This document shows, piece after piece, positions 1 to 9,356 of a DNA stretch of 52,018 bases; position 1 is the stretch's first letter; each line of letters starts with the position of its first letter. Where the stretch lies: the NCBI GenBank assembly GCA_025352665.1, contig JANXSM010000047.1, positions 1 to 52,018 of the forward strand. Reading direction: 5' to 3'. Source of the DNA: Rhodospirillales bacterium. Lineage in GTDB: Bacteria; Pseudomonadota; Alphaproteobacteria; Acetobacterales; Acetobacteraceae. The notes beneath the pieces were generated by a model that saw only the letters and a program-made list of their open reading frames with translations, had not been told where the DNA came from and searched no databases. Made by a program: the position numbers and the translations under genes.

Positions 1-152
1 TCATAAGTGCCCATGATCGCCGACAGATCCAACGCCTCGCGCACCGTGTCCCGCACGAAATGCGCCAGGTGCCCCGCCGGCGCATCGTCGTGCAGCGACG
101 GAGGAAGCACCCAACCCTGGTCAACGTCCCACGCGCGAAAGAACTTGCTCAC
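1..152 (-). CDS. IS1182-family transposase, N-terminal fragment (runs off the window)
   Basis: Fifty codons are visible on the minus strand from a GTG at 152. The protein begins SKFFRAWDVDQGW and continues with PAGHLAHFVRDTVREALDLS, the characteristic start of IS1182-type transposases, which are DDE enzymes that cut and join IS ends. The catalytic residues lie beyond the window. The GTG is chosen because the family always starts at this MSKFF-like motif. Whether the copy is intact cannot be judged. A plus-strand reading frame over the same stretch is spurious. Confidence 0.75.
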   Translation of the reverse strand, partial: MSKFFRAWDVDQGWVLPPSLHDDAPAGHLAHFVRDTVREALDLSAIMGTY

Positions 153-211
153 ACAGCTAAGTGAATCAGACACTCATCCGCGTCGGCTAGAAAATTGTCG
201 GACAGGCTCCT
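1..211 (-). mobile_element. Partial IS1182-type insertion sequence, cut by the window edge
   Basis: The edge holds the 5' part of an IS1182-type transposase gene on the minus strand. Upstream of its start, around 190-211, lies a sequence that reads on the minus strand as GGAGCCTGTCCGACAATTTT, which looks like the terminal inverted repeat. A CTAG at 210-213 sits at the apparent boundary. The other end is outside the window, so the exact limits and target duplication cannot be shown. An intergenic repeat abuts the element directly. Confidence 0.6.
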
Positions 212-276
212 AGCTGTTTGTTTTATCGCGTGATTCAGACCTTTTGGTGATTCCACCTTCGGTCATCAGGCTCTAG
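212..276. repeat. Intergenic repeat, copy 1 (about 65 bp, hairpin-forming)
   Basis: This stretch matches 22213-22276 almost base for base. The shared core runs from GCGTGATTCAGAC through GGTGATTCCACC and TTCGGTCATCA to GCTCTA. An outer dyad (GCGTGAT with ATCAGGC, one mismatch here) encloses an inner GGTG/CACC stem. The copy starts exactly where the IS element ends and stops at the 3' end of the kinase gene. It may be a REP- or MITE-like element or a shared termination structure. Confidence 0.7.
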
Positions 277-2465
277 ACGGATGCCAGTGCAGATTCGATC
301 TCGTGGGTGAGTTCGGCTGGGCGAAAGGGTTTGCGAAGTAGGCGGCCCAGCGGTTTGGGGCCGGTAATGGATTCCGGGTCGGCGTAGCCGGAGATGAACA
401 CCACGGGCAGGGCAGGGCGCAGCAGGCGCGCAAGTCGGCCAAGTTCCGGCCCGTTGATTTCAGGCATCACCACATCGGTCAGCAGCAGGTCGATGTCCGG
501 GTTATCGCGCATCAGTTCCAGGGCGGAGGTGGCGTCGGCGGCCTCGATCACGGAGTAGCCTTGTCGCCGCAGCAGCCGGGTGGTGGTGGTGCGAACATCA
601 CTGTCGTCATCGACCACGAGTAGTGTCGAGCGGCGGGCTGGGATGGCGCCTGGTGCGTGGGTGGGGGCCACGGCGAGAGCATCCACGCCGGTCGCAAGCG
701 GCAGGAACAGATGGATCGTGGTTCCGTAGCCGAGTTCGGAGTCGATGGTCACCGTGCCGCCGGACTGGCGGGCCATGCCGTAAACCTGGCTGAGGCCCAG
801 GCCGGAGCCGGCGCCGGGCCCTTTGGTGGTGAAGAATGGCTCGAAGGCGCGTTCCAGCACCTCGGCGGTCATTCCCGTTCCGGTGTCTGTGACACTGAGT
901 TGCGCGTAACGGCCTGCGTTCGGCGCATCCGGCGCATCGCTTTCGGGCAGGGTCACGAGGCCAGTCGCCAATGTCAGGAGGCCGCCTTGCGCCATCGCGT
1001 CGCGGGCGTTGATGGCGAGATTGAGGACCACCAGCTCGAGTTGGGTCGGGTCGACCCGCGCCCGCTCCAGACCAGGCGCAAGTTCGAGTTTGATTGGGAT
1101 GAAGGATCCGACAGCACTTGCAAGGAGAGGTTGCATGTCGGCAATCAGCGTATTGAGATCCACGGCGCGGGGCATCAGCGGCTGGCGGCGAGCGAAGGCG
1201 AGCATCTGGCCGGTCAGGTTGGCGCCGCGTTCGGCGGCGGATCGCATGGTGGCGAGGTGGCCGAGAAAGGGTTCGGCCTCTGCGCTGTCTTCGATAAGAT
1301 CGATGTTGCCCAGCACCACCGTCAGTAGGTTGTTGAAGTCGTGCGCCACGCCGCCGGTGAGCTGGCCGACCGCCTCCGCCCGCTGCGCCTGGCGCAGTGC
1401 CGCTTCGGCGCGCTCCCGCTCCTTCATCTGCACGAGAACGTCGCGATGCGCGGTCTCGGCGGCATCGCGGGCCTGGTGCAGGGAGCCCATCACAGTCTCG
1501 ATCTCGCGCGAGCGGCGGACAAGCTGGAACAGGAGGGTGGCAAGGGCCAAGGTGAACACCAGACCGGCGGCCGCGAATTCCCAGGTTTGCCGGCGCCAGT
1601 TCGCCAAAACCATCGATTCGTCGACGGAGATGTTGACCGCGAGCGGAAATGCCTTCAGCGCACGGATGGCCAGGATGCGGGTCGCGTTGTCGGTCGGGCT
1701 CGCCATTTCAACGGTCCCGGCGTTGCTCTTGGAAAGGATGTCCCGGAACGGCGGGAGCTCGGCGTAGCTGGTGCCGATCACCCGGTCATCGTGCGGGAAA
1801 CGCGCGAGCACGGTGCCGTCGCGTCGGTGCAGCAGGATGGCACCGTTGTCGTTCAACGCCACGGCGCGGTAGAAATCCTCGAAATACGCAAGATTCAGCG
1901 TGGCCGTCACTACGCCCGCGGCGCGCCCACCGGGCAGGTTGCGCATCACCACCGCGGTCCATCCGCCATTGGGCCCGCGCATGGGATCGCTGATCTGCAG
2001 GGCGTTGTCGGCGGCGGCTTCGGGCTGGCGCAGCAGGTCGAGCCCGACCTGGGGCAGGCTGGCCTCACGAGGGGTGCGTGAGGAGAGCAGCACACGGCCA
2101 TGGGCATCAGCGATATCGAGAGCCAGCATTTGGCGCACTCCCGCCATCCGCCGGTACACCGTGTCGGCGGTCAGTTGCGGATCCTGGGCCCCATACTGCT
2201 CAGCGACGCCACGCATAATAAAATCGACAGTCTCGACGGCACGCCCGGTCTGCTCTGCGAACACCATGGCCAGCTGTGACATTTGCAGATGCGTTTCGCT
2301 CACCGTGAGTTTGCGCATCTGCTGCAGCCGGTTGGCCGTGGCGCCGACGATGAACAGGAACACCACCACCGCCATGATCTTCAACGACCGGCTGATGGGA
2401 AGCGAAAGGGCGACCCGGACGGTCGAATTCGGCAGCGAAGCTGTTGTTTCAACGCCGGGTTGCAT
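273..2465 (-). CDS. Membrane hybrid sensor histidine kinase (Cache sensor, receiver at C-terminus)
   Basis: A 730-residue sensor kinase. A membrane segment at about 31-46 and another near 297-316 flank a periplasmic domain of Cache type, which usually binds small metabolites. Then come a coiled linker, a HisKA domain with VAHDFNN (His near 375), an ATPase domain with DTGTGM and GLGLSQVYG motifs, and a C-terminal receiver with [11 protein letters not shown] and KPF. It should autophosphorylate on His and pass phosphate to its own receiver. The frame is open for 27 more codons upstream, but the ATG at 2465 has AGGGA five bases before it. No partner response regulator is adjacent, so the target is unknown. 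Confidence 0.9.
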   Translation of the reverse strand: MQPGVETTASLPNSTVRVALSLPISRSLKIMAVVVFLFIVGATANRLQQMRKLTVSETHLQMSQLAMVFAEQTGRAVETVDFIMRGVAEQYGAQDPQLTADTVYRRMAGVRQMLALDIADAHGRVLLSSRTPREASLPQVGLDLLRQPEAAADNALQISDPMRGPNGGWTAVVMRNLPGGRAAGVVTATLNLAYFEDFYRAVALNDNGAILLHRRDGTVLARFPHDDRVIGTSYAELPPFRDILSKSNAGTVEMASPTDNATRILAIRALKAFPLAVNISVDESMVLANWRRQTWEFAAAGLVFTLALATLLFQLVRRSREIETVMGSLHQARDAAETAHRDVLVQMKERERAEAALRQAQRAEAVGQLTGGVAHDFNNLLTVVLGNIDLIEDSAEAEPFLGHLATMRSAAERGANLTGQMLAFARRQPLMPRAVDLNTLIADMQPLLASAVGSFIPIKLELAPGLERARVDPTQLELVVLNLAINARDAMAQGGLLTLATGLVTLPESDAPDAPNAGRYAQLSVTDTGTGMTAEVLERAFEPFFTTKGPGAGSGLGLSQVYGMARQSGGTVTIDSELGYGTTIHLFLPLATGVDALAVAPTHAPGAIPARRSTLLVVDDDSDVRTTTTRLLRRQGYSVIEAADATSALELMRDNPDIDLLLTDVVMPEINGPELGRLARLLRPALPVVFISGYADPESITGPKPLGRLLRKPFRPAELTHEIESALASV

Positions 2466-2566
2466 GGCGATCCCTGTTTGGCGCACGACTGGCGGGGGGG
2501 CCGGCACTCTGGCACCCTCGCACCCTGGCACCATGACGTCCCGCATGCGGAGAATCCAGCACTGTT

Positions 2567-3025
2567 ATGTTGCAAACGATCGGATCCCTGTCGACACCTT
2601 TCGATACCCTTTCGAAGTGTCCTCGCAATGGCCGCCAGCTGCGCCCGGCACCGCTGTGCCACGCCCAGGTTGATGCCGCGTATCAGCCTGGCCTCGCCGG
2701 TTTGGAGGGGTTCTCCCATCTCATCCTGCTCTATTGGCTGGACCAGTCCGGCAGCACGGACCTTGTGTTCACGCCACCGTTCGAACGCGGGCTGGGAGCG
2801 GCACCTCGCGGCGTGTTCGCAAGCCGGGCACCCTGGCGGCCCAATCCCATCGGCGTGTCGGTGGTGGCGTTCGAAGGGTTCGACGGGCCCGGGCGGCTGC
2901 GGGTGCGCTACCTCGACTGTGTGTCGGGAACGCCACTTTTGGACATCAAGCCCTATCTGGTGACGACCGACTGCGAGCCCGAGGCCACTATGGGGTGGCT
3001 GGAGCCGCATGCCACCTGCAGCTGA
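2567..3025 (+). CDS. trmO: tRNA (N6-threonylcarbamoyladenosine37-N6)-methyltransferase TrmO
   Basis: A 152-residue protein of the TsaA/TrmO family. TrmO methylates t6A at position 37 of some tRNAs using S-adenosylmethionine. Family landmarks are visible: a start of the form IGSLSTPFDT, then GLEGFSHLILLYW, the strongly conserved WRPNPIGVSVV near residue 89, and GTPLLDIKPY near residue 125. The length fits the compact bacterial form, without the C-terminal extension of E. coli YaeB. It is divergent from the hybrid kinase and convergent with the anti-sigma gene. The ATG at 2567 has only a distant GGAG. Confidence 0.88.
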   Translation: MLQTIGSLSTPFDTLSKCPRNGRQLRPAPLCHAQVDAAYQPGLAGLEGFSHLILLYWLDQSGSTDLVFTPPFERGLGAAPRGVFASRAPWRPNPIGVSVVAFEGFDGPGRLRVRYLDCVSGTPLLDIKPYLVTTDCEPEATMGWLEPHATCS

Positions 3026-3030
3026 TCAGG

Positions 3031-3045
3031 GCCCAGAGGCTGGGC
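3031..3045. terminator. Hairpin between convergent genes
   Basis: GCCCAG, a three-base loop AGG, then CTGGGC form a perfect 6-bp stem in the 25-bp gap between the ends of trmO (plus) and the anti-sigma gene (minus). No T-run follows on either strand. It could act as a weak bidirectional terminator or a transcript 3' end. Confidence 0.35.
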
Positions 3046-3050
3046 GCCGA

Positions 3051-3311
3051 CTACGGCACGTCTGGCTCGATATCGCCATTATTGCGCGAGATCTCGCGGA
3101 TCCGGCGCAGCACCCCAGTCACGATTTCTTGCGCCGGCGGCTGCGCGGGCATGTCGCCCAGCAGTGCTACGGTCTGGCGCAACTGGCGATAATGCCGACG
3201 ACAGAAGCTGCAGATCGCCAGATGCCACCGCACTGCCAGGCGTCGCGCGAGGGGTAATGCGTCCTCCAGATAGTCGGTGGCGACTTCGGTCATATCTCGG
3301 CAGACCAGCAC
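3051..3311 (-). CDS. Small zinc-binding anti-sigma factor (zf-HC2/ZAS type)
   Basis: An 86-residue soluble protein with an N-terminal Cys near residue 4 and an HxxxCxxC element (HLAICSFCRRH, about 30-40). This is the pattern of zinc anti-sigma (ZAS) domains, which hold an ECF sigma factor inactive. It has no membrane segment, so the signal is probably sensed in the cytoplasm, for example oxidation of the zinc thiols. The GTG start at 3311 has AGGAG six bases upstream, and using it keeps the first Cys. It is transcribed away from the sigma factor gene at 3448, its presumed partner. The family call rests on the cysteine/histidine pattern. Confidence 0.72.
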   Translation of the reverse strand: MLVCRDMTEVATDYLEDALPLARRLAVRWHLAICSFCRRHYRQLRQTVALLGDMPAQPPAQEIVTGVLRRIREISRNNGDIEPDVP

Positions 3312-3447
3312 GGAAATCTCCTAAGGCGGGCAGGAACGGCGATAATCCAGCAACGGAGCCGCTCCGGATCATACATTTGGTGGTCTATCCCGGACTCGGC
3401 AATTTCGAGAAGGTGACAGAAATTCTATGTTTACCGCGGAAGGCAAG

Positions 3448-4194
3448 ATGACGAACGGGGATGCCGTCTTCGACACTCCGGAATTCCTCGCCCTGCTCTG
3501 CACGGGTGACCAGGCCGCCTACCGCCGGCTGATTCGCCGTTACCATCACTCGCTGGTGGGGGTGGCGCAGGGCATTATTGGTAGTCGCGCCCAGGCCGAG
3601 GAAGTGGTGCAGGATTCCTGGCTGGCGGTGTTCCGCGGCATCACCAGGTTCGAGGGACGGTCGGGTCTTGCTGGCTGGATCTTCACCATCGTGATGAACC
3701 GCGCCCGCACCCGCATCACCATCGAAGGTCGCACCATCGGCCTGCCTGGGCTGGACGGAGTCGAGCGCGCGGTCGAGGCTGGGGCATTCACAGCCGACGG
3801 GCATTGGCAGGAGATCCCGGCCTTGTGGGACGTGCTGGACCCAGAGCGGCTGATTGCGGGGCGCCAGTTGTGGCAGCATGTGCAATCCGCGATCGACGCT
3901 TTGCCCGCCGCCCAGAAGGCCGCGATCATTCTGCGCGACCTCGAGAACCGCAGTTCGCAGGAGGCCTGTGCGCTGCTGGGCGTCTCGCCGGAGAACCAGC
4001 GGGTTCTGTTGCATCGTGCCCGCGCCCGCGTTCGCGCCAGCATTGACATACTGCTTGGCAACGCGGCAAGCGGTGAGAAATCCACACGACCGTCTATCGT
4101 GCGCACCAGGTCAGACAAGCCGGGCGTGGCGCGGCTATGGACACGGGCCTTGAGCTATTTGTGGCCGGCGAAGTCTCTGCCGGCCGTGGCGTAG
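3448..4194 (+). CDS. ECF-type RNA polymerase sigma factor with C-terminal extension
   Basis: About 248 residues. The sigma-2 region (FLALLCTGDQAAYRRLIRRY, then EEVVQDSWLAVFRGI) and sigma-4 region (ALPAAQKAAIILRDLE, then SSQEACALLGVSPENQRVLL) are clear, and sigma-3 is missing, as in ECF factors. About 45 residues beyond sigma-4 (from LGNAASGEK) form a basic tail that ordinary ECF factors lack. The ATG at 3448 follows GGAAGG, whereas an in-frame ATG at 3427 has a poorer site. The last 40 bp overlap the end of the opposite-strand gene. Its likely regulator is the divergent ZAS protein. Confidence 0.85.
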   Translation: MTNGDAVFDTPEFLALLCTGDQAAYRRLIRRYHHSLVGVAQGIIGSRAQAEEVVQDSWLAVFRGITRFEGRSGLAGWIFTIVMNRARTRITIEGRTIGLPGLDGVERAVEAGAFTADGHWQEIPALWDVLDPERLIAGRQLWQHVQSAIDALPAAQKAAIILRDLENRSSQEACALLGVSPENQRVLLHRARARVRASIDILLGNAASGEKSTRPSIVRTRSDKPGVARLWTRALSYLWPAKSLPAVA

Positions 4195-5003
4195 TCGGCC
4201 GCTCGCGTTACCTGCGCCATCAGCGGCTGGCCCGCCAGTGTGGGAAGCGGCGTGCCATCGCGCAATGCCAGCATGGTGTCGTGCACCGCGCGGATCGCGG
4301 CCTGGATCGGTTGGTGGCCACGCAGTGAAATCCGCACACCCAGGGCGGTCAATGCTTTGAAGTCGGTCAATTCGGGTCCACCCAGGATGATCGGCAGTTC
4401 GCTCACCTTTCGCAGGGCGCGGATCATGTCCAGACTTTCCACGCCGGTAAAGAACAACGCGTCGGCGCCGGCCTCGGTGAACAACCGGGCGCGTTCCATC
4501 GCCTCGTCAAGGCCCGCAATCCCGATGGCGGAGGTGCGACCGATGATCACCGTCTGCGGATCGGTTCTGGCAATCAGGGCAGCGCGCAGCTTGCCTTGGG
4601 CCTCCTCGCGCGAGATCAGGCGCGCGCTGGTTGTGCCGAAGGGTTGCGGCAGGTGGGTATCCTCCAGCGTGAGGGCAGCGACACCGGAGCGTTCAAGCTC
4701 GATCACCGTCCGCATCGCGCTGAACGCGTTGCCGTAGCCGTGGTCGGCGTCGACGAGCAGGGGAATGTTGGAGCCACGAGTGATCCGGCAGGCCAGGTCG
4801 GCGAACTCGGTCAGCGTAAGCACCACGATGTCGGGCGATCCCAGCACCGCCAGAGCCGCCGTGGAGCCCGCCAGAATGGCGCAGGAAAACCCCAGGTCCT
4901 CAGCAATCCGCGCGGAGATCGGATCGTACACAGAGGCCGGATGCACACAGGCGGATCCCGCCAGAAGGGCGCGAAACTCCATACGACGCGCGGTGGCTTT
5001 CAT
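4155..5003 (-). CDS. Oxaloacetate decarboxylase-like enzyme (ICL/PEP mutase superfamily)
   Basis: A 282-residue TIM-barrel protein of the isocitrate lyase/PEP mutase superfamily, closest by motif to the PA4872-type oxaloacetate decarboxylases. Visible landmarks are VDADHGYGN (metal and substrate site near residue 80), GVAALTLEDTHLPQPFG and IIGRTSA. The family converts oxaloacetate to pyruvate and CO2 with Mg2+. Related lyases cleave methylisocitrate or carboxy-PEP, but the VDADHGYGN and LPQPFG wording favours the decarboxylase group. The ATG at 5003 has GAGGG a few bases upstream. It is divergent from the ABC transporter operon, with about 100 bp between them. Confidence 0.78.
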   Translation of the reverse strand: MKATARRMEFRALLAGSACVHPASVYDPISARIAEDLGFSCAILAGSTAALAVLGSPDIVVLTLTEFADLACRITRGSNIPLLVDADHGYGNAFSAMRTVIELERSGVAALTLEDTHLPQPFGTTSARLISREEAQGKLRAALIARTDPQTVIIGRTSAIGIAGLDEAMERARLFTEAGADALFFTGVESLDMIRALRKVSELPIILGGPELTDFKALTALGVRISLRGHQPIQAAIRAVHDTMLALRDGTPLPTLAGQPLMAQVTRAADYATAGRDFAGHK

Positions 5004-5042
5004 AGACTGTTCCCTCGAAACGACGCCGCACAATGCGTGTCG

Positions 5043-5072
5043 TTGACACGGGCGGGCAACAGCCCGTTTGAT
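5043..5072 (+). promoter_or_regulatory. Possible sigma-70-type promoter for the ABC transporter operon
   Basis: A perfect TTGACA at 5043-5048 is followed after 18 bases by TTTGAT at 5067-5072, four of six matches to a -10 box. The spacer carries a CGGGC/GCCCG dyad. It lies 33-62 bp before the first gene of the operon, a good distance for a transcription start. Confidence 0.35.
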
Positions 5073-5104
5073 TGCTGCAATTCTGCCATGACAGGAATGT
5101 GCAT

Positions 5105-6760
5105 ATGAAGCTTCGCGCCCTCGCGGGTGCCCTGGCGGTGACAACCGCCCTGGCCGCGCCCGCCTTCGCTAAAGACGATCTCGTCATCGGCGTCGCGCAA
5201 TTCGCCCCCAGCCTCAACCCCAACATCGATCCGACCGTCATCAAGAGCTACGTGCTCGACTTCGCCATCCGCCCGATGACGGCGTTCGACAAAGACTGGA
5301 AGCTCACCTGCCTGCTCTGCACGAGCCTGCCCACCGTCGACAACGGTGGCGCCAAGCTCGAAACGCTGAAGGACGGCAGCAAGGGCATCGCGGTCACCTA
5401 CACGCTCAAGCCGGACCTGAAATGGAGCGACGGCACGCCCGTCACCACCAAGGACCTGGCGTTCACCTGGAAGCTCGGCACCGATCCGAAATCGGGCTTC
5501 AGCAACAACCATCCCTGGGACCGCGCCAAGAGCATGGACGTGGTGGATGACCACACCGCCGTGCTGCACGTGAGCCCGATCGTGACCGACTACAACCAGT
5601 GGGACCAGTTGCTGCCGGCGCATATCGAGGCCAAGGCGGCCGAAGGTAAGGAGCCCGGCGACTATCTGAAGGCCACGCTCTACAATCGGGCGCCCACCAC
5701 CGTGGGTCTGTGGAACGGCCCCTATGTCGTCAGCGGCTACGACAGCGGGTCGCAGATCGTGTTCACGCCGAACCCGGCCTGGGCCGGTGCCAAACCCTAT
5801 TTCAAGCGCATCGTCATCAAAACGATTGAGAACACCGCGGCCTTGTCGGCCAATCTGCTGTCGGGCGACATCGACCTCGCCCCAGGCGATGCGCCGGCTT
5901 TGACCATCGACCAGGTGATCGCGCTGCAGGCGCAGAACCCTGACAAGTTCAGCTATATTTTCAAACCCAGCCTGACCTACGAGCACATCGACCTCAAAAT
6001 CGAGAACCCGGCGCTGCAGGATCTGCGCGTGCGCCAAGCGCTGCTTTACGCCATTGACCGCGACACCATGGTCAAGCGCCTGTTCAACGGCATGCAGCCG
6101 GTGGCCGCCACCTGGGTGAACCCGCTCGACCCGAACTACACCAAGGACACCGCCACCTACAGCTACCAGCCCGACAAGGCGAAGCAGTTGCTGGCGGCAG
6201 CCGGCTGGAAGCCCGGCACCGACGGTATCTGCCGCAACGACAAGGGCGACCGCCTTTCCTTTGAATTCGCCACCACAGCCGGCAACAAGCTGCGCGAATT
6301 GCAGGAGCAGGTGCTGCAAAGCCAATGGAAGGTCGCCTGCGTCGAGACGGTCATCAAGAACGAGCCGGCCCGCACGCTGTTCGGCGAAACGACCAAGAAG
6401 CGCAGTTTCACCGGCCTCGTGATGTATGGCTGGTCGAGTGCGGTCGGCGAAAGTCCGCGTAAGACCCAGTTCAGTGACCAGATCCCGACCGCTGCAAATA
6501 ATTTCGGCGGGGCCAACTACATCGGTCTGAACGACCCCAAGGTCGACGCTGACATCATCGCCGCTGAAGCAGAGCTGGAACCCGCCAAGCAGAAGCCCAT
6601 CTGGGCGGAAATGCAGAAGATCTACGCCGAACAAGTGCGCGTGCTACCCCTGTTCTTCCGTGCAGAGCCATATGTGGTGCCGAAATGGCTGAAGGGTTTC
6701 ACCCCCACCGGCCACGGCGACTACAGCCCACTGTGGGTGGAAAACTGGAGCGCCGAATAA
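5105..6760 (+). CDS. ABC transporter substrate-binding protein 1 (Dpp/Opp family 5)
   Basis: A 551-residue periplasmic binding protein of solute-binding family 5 (DppA/OppA type). A signal peptide ends near residue 22 (AAPAFA, then KDDL) and there is no lipobox. Family landmarks include LKPDLKWSDGTPVTTKDLAFTWK-like and VRQALLYAIDRDTMV-like stretches. The mature protein has a CxxC (TCLLC) and two more cysteines (DGICRND, KVACVE) that recur in the next gene and may form disulfides. The ATG at 5105 follows AGGAA. It heads a six-gene importer operon. The ligand could be a peptide or another compound and cannot be read from sequence. Confidence 0.9.
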   Translation: MKLRALAGALAVTTALAAPAFAKDDLVIGVAQFAPSLNPNIDPTVIKSYVLDFAIRPMTAFDKDWKLTCLLCTSLPTVDNGGAKLETLKDGSKGIAVTYTLKPDLKWSDGTPVTTKDLAFTWKLGTDPKSGFSNNHPWDRAKSMDVVDDHTAVLHVSPIVTDYNQWDQLLPAHIEAKAAEGKEPGDYLKATLYNRAPTTVGLWNGPYVVSGYDSGSQIVFTPNPAWAGAKPYFKRIVIKTIENTAALSANLLSGDIDLAPGDAPALTIDQVIALQAQNPDKFSYIFKPSLTYEHIDLKIENPALQDLRVRQALLYAIDRDTMVKRLFNGMQPVAATWVNPLDPNYTKDTATYSYQPDKAKQLLAAAGWKPGTDGICRNDKGDRLSFEFATTAGNKLRELQEQVLQSQWKVACVETVIKNEPARTLFGETTKKRSFTGLVMYGWSSAVGESPRKTQFSDQIPTAANNFGGANYIGLNDPKVDADIIAAEAELEPAKQKPIWAEMQKIYAEQVRVLPLFFRAEPYVVPKWLKGFTPTGHGDYSPLWVENWSAE

Positions 6761-8421
6761 TCCGCTTCCTTTTTGCTCTGGCCTTGTCGCTGCTTGCGGC
6801 AGGGCCAGTGCTGGCGCGTGACCAGCTGGTCATCGGGCTTGCGTCCTTCCCGACCCAGATGCATCCGGAAATCAACCCGGAAGCCGTCAAATCCTACGTC
6901 GAAGGCTTCACCCTTCGCCCCGTCACCATTCACGACAAAAGCTGGTCGCTGGTCTGCTCGTACTGCACGGTCGTGCCGAGCCTCGAAAACGGCCTGGTCC
7001 GCATCGTCGACCGCCCCGCCGGCGCGCCAGGCCACACGCGCGGGATGGAGGTCACGGTCAAGGTGAAGCCCGGCCTGTTCTGGGGCGACGGCGTGCCCGT
7101 CACCGCCCGAGACCTCGCCTTCACCGCCAAGGTCGGCCACGATCCCGCTTCAGGCTTCGCCAACTCCCACACCTGGGGCATGGTCGAGAAGGTCGACGTG
7201 GTCGACGACCGCACCGCCGTGATGCATCTAGACGAGGTCAGCACGCTCTACGACCGCATCGGCGACATGCTGTCTGAACACGTGGAGGGGCCGGTCTATG
7301 AGGCCGCAAAGTCGCCAGGCGACTATATCAATCAGAGCTTCTACAATCGTGCGCCCACCACGCCCGGGCTCTGGAACGGGCCGTACCTGGTCAGCGAAAT
7401 CACCAACGGCACCACCATCGTGCTGACCCCCAACCCCTACTGGACCGGCCACCGCCCGCAGATCCGCCGCATCGTGTTCCGCACCGTCGACAACACCGCG
7501 GCCCTGCTCGCCAACCTGCAGTCCGGCGATATCGACATGACGCCGGGCGAGGGCATGGGCCTGACCATCGACCAGGTGCTGGCGCTGGCCAAGGCGGAGC
7601 CCGATCGGTTCGACTACGTCTACAAACCGACGCTGGCCTACGACCATATCGACGTGAACCTGGACAACAAGATCCTGTCGGACGTGCGGGTGCGGCGCGC
7701 CCTGCTGCATGCCGTTGACCGCAAAACCATGTCGGACCGGCTGTTCGGCGGCAAGCTGCCGATCGCCGACAGCTGGGTCAGTCCGCTGGAACACATCTAC
7801 ACACCCGACGTGGCGCACTACCCGTATGATCCCACCAAGGCCCGCGCCCTGCTGGCCGAGGCGGGCTGGACACCGGGCAGCGACGGCATCTGCCGCAATG
7901 CGGTTGGCGACAAGCTCTCCGTCACCTTCAGCGTCACCTCCGGCGTGCGGCTGCGCGAGTTGATGCAGCAGGTCATCCAGAGCCAGTGGAAGACCGCCTG
8001 CGTCGAGACGATCATCAAGAACGAACCGCCGCGCCTGCTGTTCGGCGAGACGCTGAAGCGGCGCAGCTTCCAGGGCGTGGTGATGTATTCCTGGCTGTTC
8101 CCCGTCGAAAGCAGCCCGCGCCAGCTCCTCGGCAGCGACCAGATCCCAAGCGTGGCCAATAACTTCTCCGGCACCAACTACATGGGATGGCGCAACGCAG
8201 TGGTTGACGCCGGGATCACCACCGTGGAAACCGAGCTCGAACCCGCCAAACGTCAGATCGCCTGGGCCGCCATGCAGCGCGCCTACGCCGAGGAGTTGCC
8301 CGTGCTGCCGCTGTTCTTCCGGGTCGAGGCCCATACCATCCCGAAATGGCTGCACGGCCTGGAGCCGACCGGCCACAACGAATACGCGGTCAACTGGGCT
8401 GAAGACTGGACAGCCGATTGA
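6733..8421 (+). CDS. ABC transporter substrate-binding protein 2 (paralogue of the preceding gene)
   Basis: A 562-residue family-5 binding protein, clearly a tandem paralogue of the gene before it. YNRAPTT, GLWNGPY, DNTAALLANLQSGDIDMTPG and ETIIKNEPPR-type stretches align directly. The CxxC (VCSYC) and DGICRN cysteines are kept. No ATG fits a signal peptide, but GTG at 6733 gives one (LERRIIRFLFALALS, cleaved after VLA). That start overlaps the preceding gene by 28 bp, which suggests translational coupling. An upstream ATG at 6685 would put a long charged tail before the signal peptide. Two different binding proteins feeding one permease would widen the ligand range. Confidence 0.87.
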   Translation: MGGKLERRIIRFLFALALSLLAAGPVLARDQLVIGLASFPTQMHPEINPEAVKSYVEGFTLRPVTIHDKSWSLVCSYCTVVPSLENGLVRIVDRPAGAPGHTRGMEVTVKVKPGLFWGDGVPVTARDLAFTAKVGHDPASGFANSHTWGMVEKVDVVDDRTAVMHLDEVSTLYDRIGDMLSEHVEGPVYEAAKSPGDYINQSFYNRAPTTPGLWNGPYLVSEITNGTTIVLTPNPYWTGHRPQIRRIVFRTVDNTAALLANLQSGDIDMTPGEGMGLTIDQVLALAKAEPDRFDYVYKPTLAYDHIDVNLDNKILSDVRVRRALLHAVDRKTMSDRLFGGKLPIADSWVSPLEHIYTPDVAHYPYDPTKARALLAEAGWTPGSDGICRNAVGDKLSVTFSVTSGVRLRELMQQVIQSQWKTACVETIIKNEPPRLLFGETLKRRSFQGVVMYSWLFPVESSPRQLLGSDQIPSVANNFSGTNYMGWRNAVVDAGITTVETELEPAKRQIAWAAMQRAYAEELPVLPLFFRVEAHTIPKWLHGLEPTGHNEYAVNWAEDWTAD

Positions 8422-9356
8422 GCCTGCTCCAGGTCCGCGGCCTGAAGGTGGGCTTCCGCGGCCGCGCTGTGGTCGCGGGCATCGACTATGACGTGTCGGC
8501 CGGCCGCACCTTGGGCGTGGTCGGTGAAAGCGGCTGCGGCAAGTCAATGACCGCCTTGGCACTGATGGGTCTGGTGCCGCCGCCGGGTGTGGTCACCGGT
8601 TCTGTCCGCTTTAAGGACTGCGAGCTGATCGGCCAGAGCGCTCACGACTGGCGCGACATGCGTGGGCGGGACGTCGCCATGGTGTTCCAGGAGCCGATGA
8701 CGGCGCTGAACCCGGTGATGCCCGTGGGCCGGCAGATCGCCGAAGTGCTCGTGCTGCACAAGAACGCTTCATGGGACGCGGGCGAGGCGGAGGCGGTGCG
8801 GCTGCTCGATGCCGTCGGCATTCCCTCGCCGCGCGACCGCGCCGCCAATTATCCGCATCAGATGTCCGGTGGCATGCGCCAGCGCGCCATGATCGCCATG
8901 GCGCTGGCCTGCGAGCCCGCGCTGCTGATCGCCGACGAGCCCACCACGGCGCTGGATGTCACTATCCAGGCGCAGATTCTCGATCTCATGCAGGACCTGC
9001 AGGAGCGGATCGGCATGGCCATCCAGTTCATCAGCCACAACCTCGCCGTCATCAGCGAAATCGCCCATGAAATCATCGTGATGTATGCCGGCACCGTGGT
9101 GGAGCGTGCGGCGGCGGACGTGCTTTTCGCCAACCCGCTGCATCCCTACACGCGCGGGCTGATCGCAACCCTGCCCGATCCCGATCATCGGGTGGACCGC
9201 CTGCCGGTCATCCGTGGCGGCGTGCCCGATCTCGACCGTATCCAGGGCTGCCGTTTCGCTGACCGCTGCCCGCTGGCCGATGCCGGCTGCCGCGTGGCTG
9301 AACCACCGCTGCTGGAACACGCGCCCGGCCACGACGCTGCGTGTTTCAAGCTATGA
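8418..9356 (+). CDS. ABC transporter ATP-binding protein (DppD type)
   Basis: A 312-residue ATPase of an oligopeptide/dipeptide-type importer. Walker A is GESGCGKSM near residue 35, the signature is [10 protein letters not shown], and Walker B is [13 protein letters not shown]. The C-terminal region has the oligopeptide-type ATPase extension with a cysteine cluster ([15 protein letters not shown]) that in relatives can bind an Fe-S cluster. TTG is the start, its TTGA overlapping the previous stop by 4 bp. It pairs with the next gene to power the permease. Confidence 0.93.
   Translation: MSLLQVRGLKVGFRGRAVVAGIDYDVSAGRTLGVVGESGCGKSMTALALMGLVPPPGVVTGSVRFKDCELIGQSAHDWRDMRGRDVAMVFQEPMTALNPVMPVGRQIAEVLVLHKNASWDAGEAEAVRLLDAVGIPSPRDRAANYPHQMSGGMRQRAMIAMALACEPALLIADEPTTALDVTIQAQILDLMQDLQERIGMAIQFISHNLAVISEIAHEIIVMYAGTVVERAAADVLFANPLHPYTRGLIATLPDPDHRVDRLPVIRGGVPDLDRIQGCRFADRCPLADAGCRVAEPPLLEHAPGHDAACFKL

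Noticed and set aside
7-213. A 68-codon plus frame at the window start
   Set aside because: The opposite strand encodes a recognisable transposase N-terminus, so this frame is a shadow.
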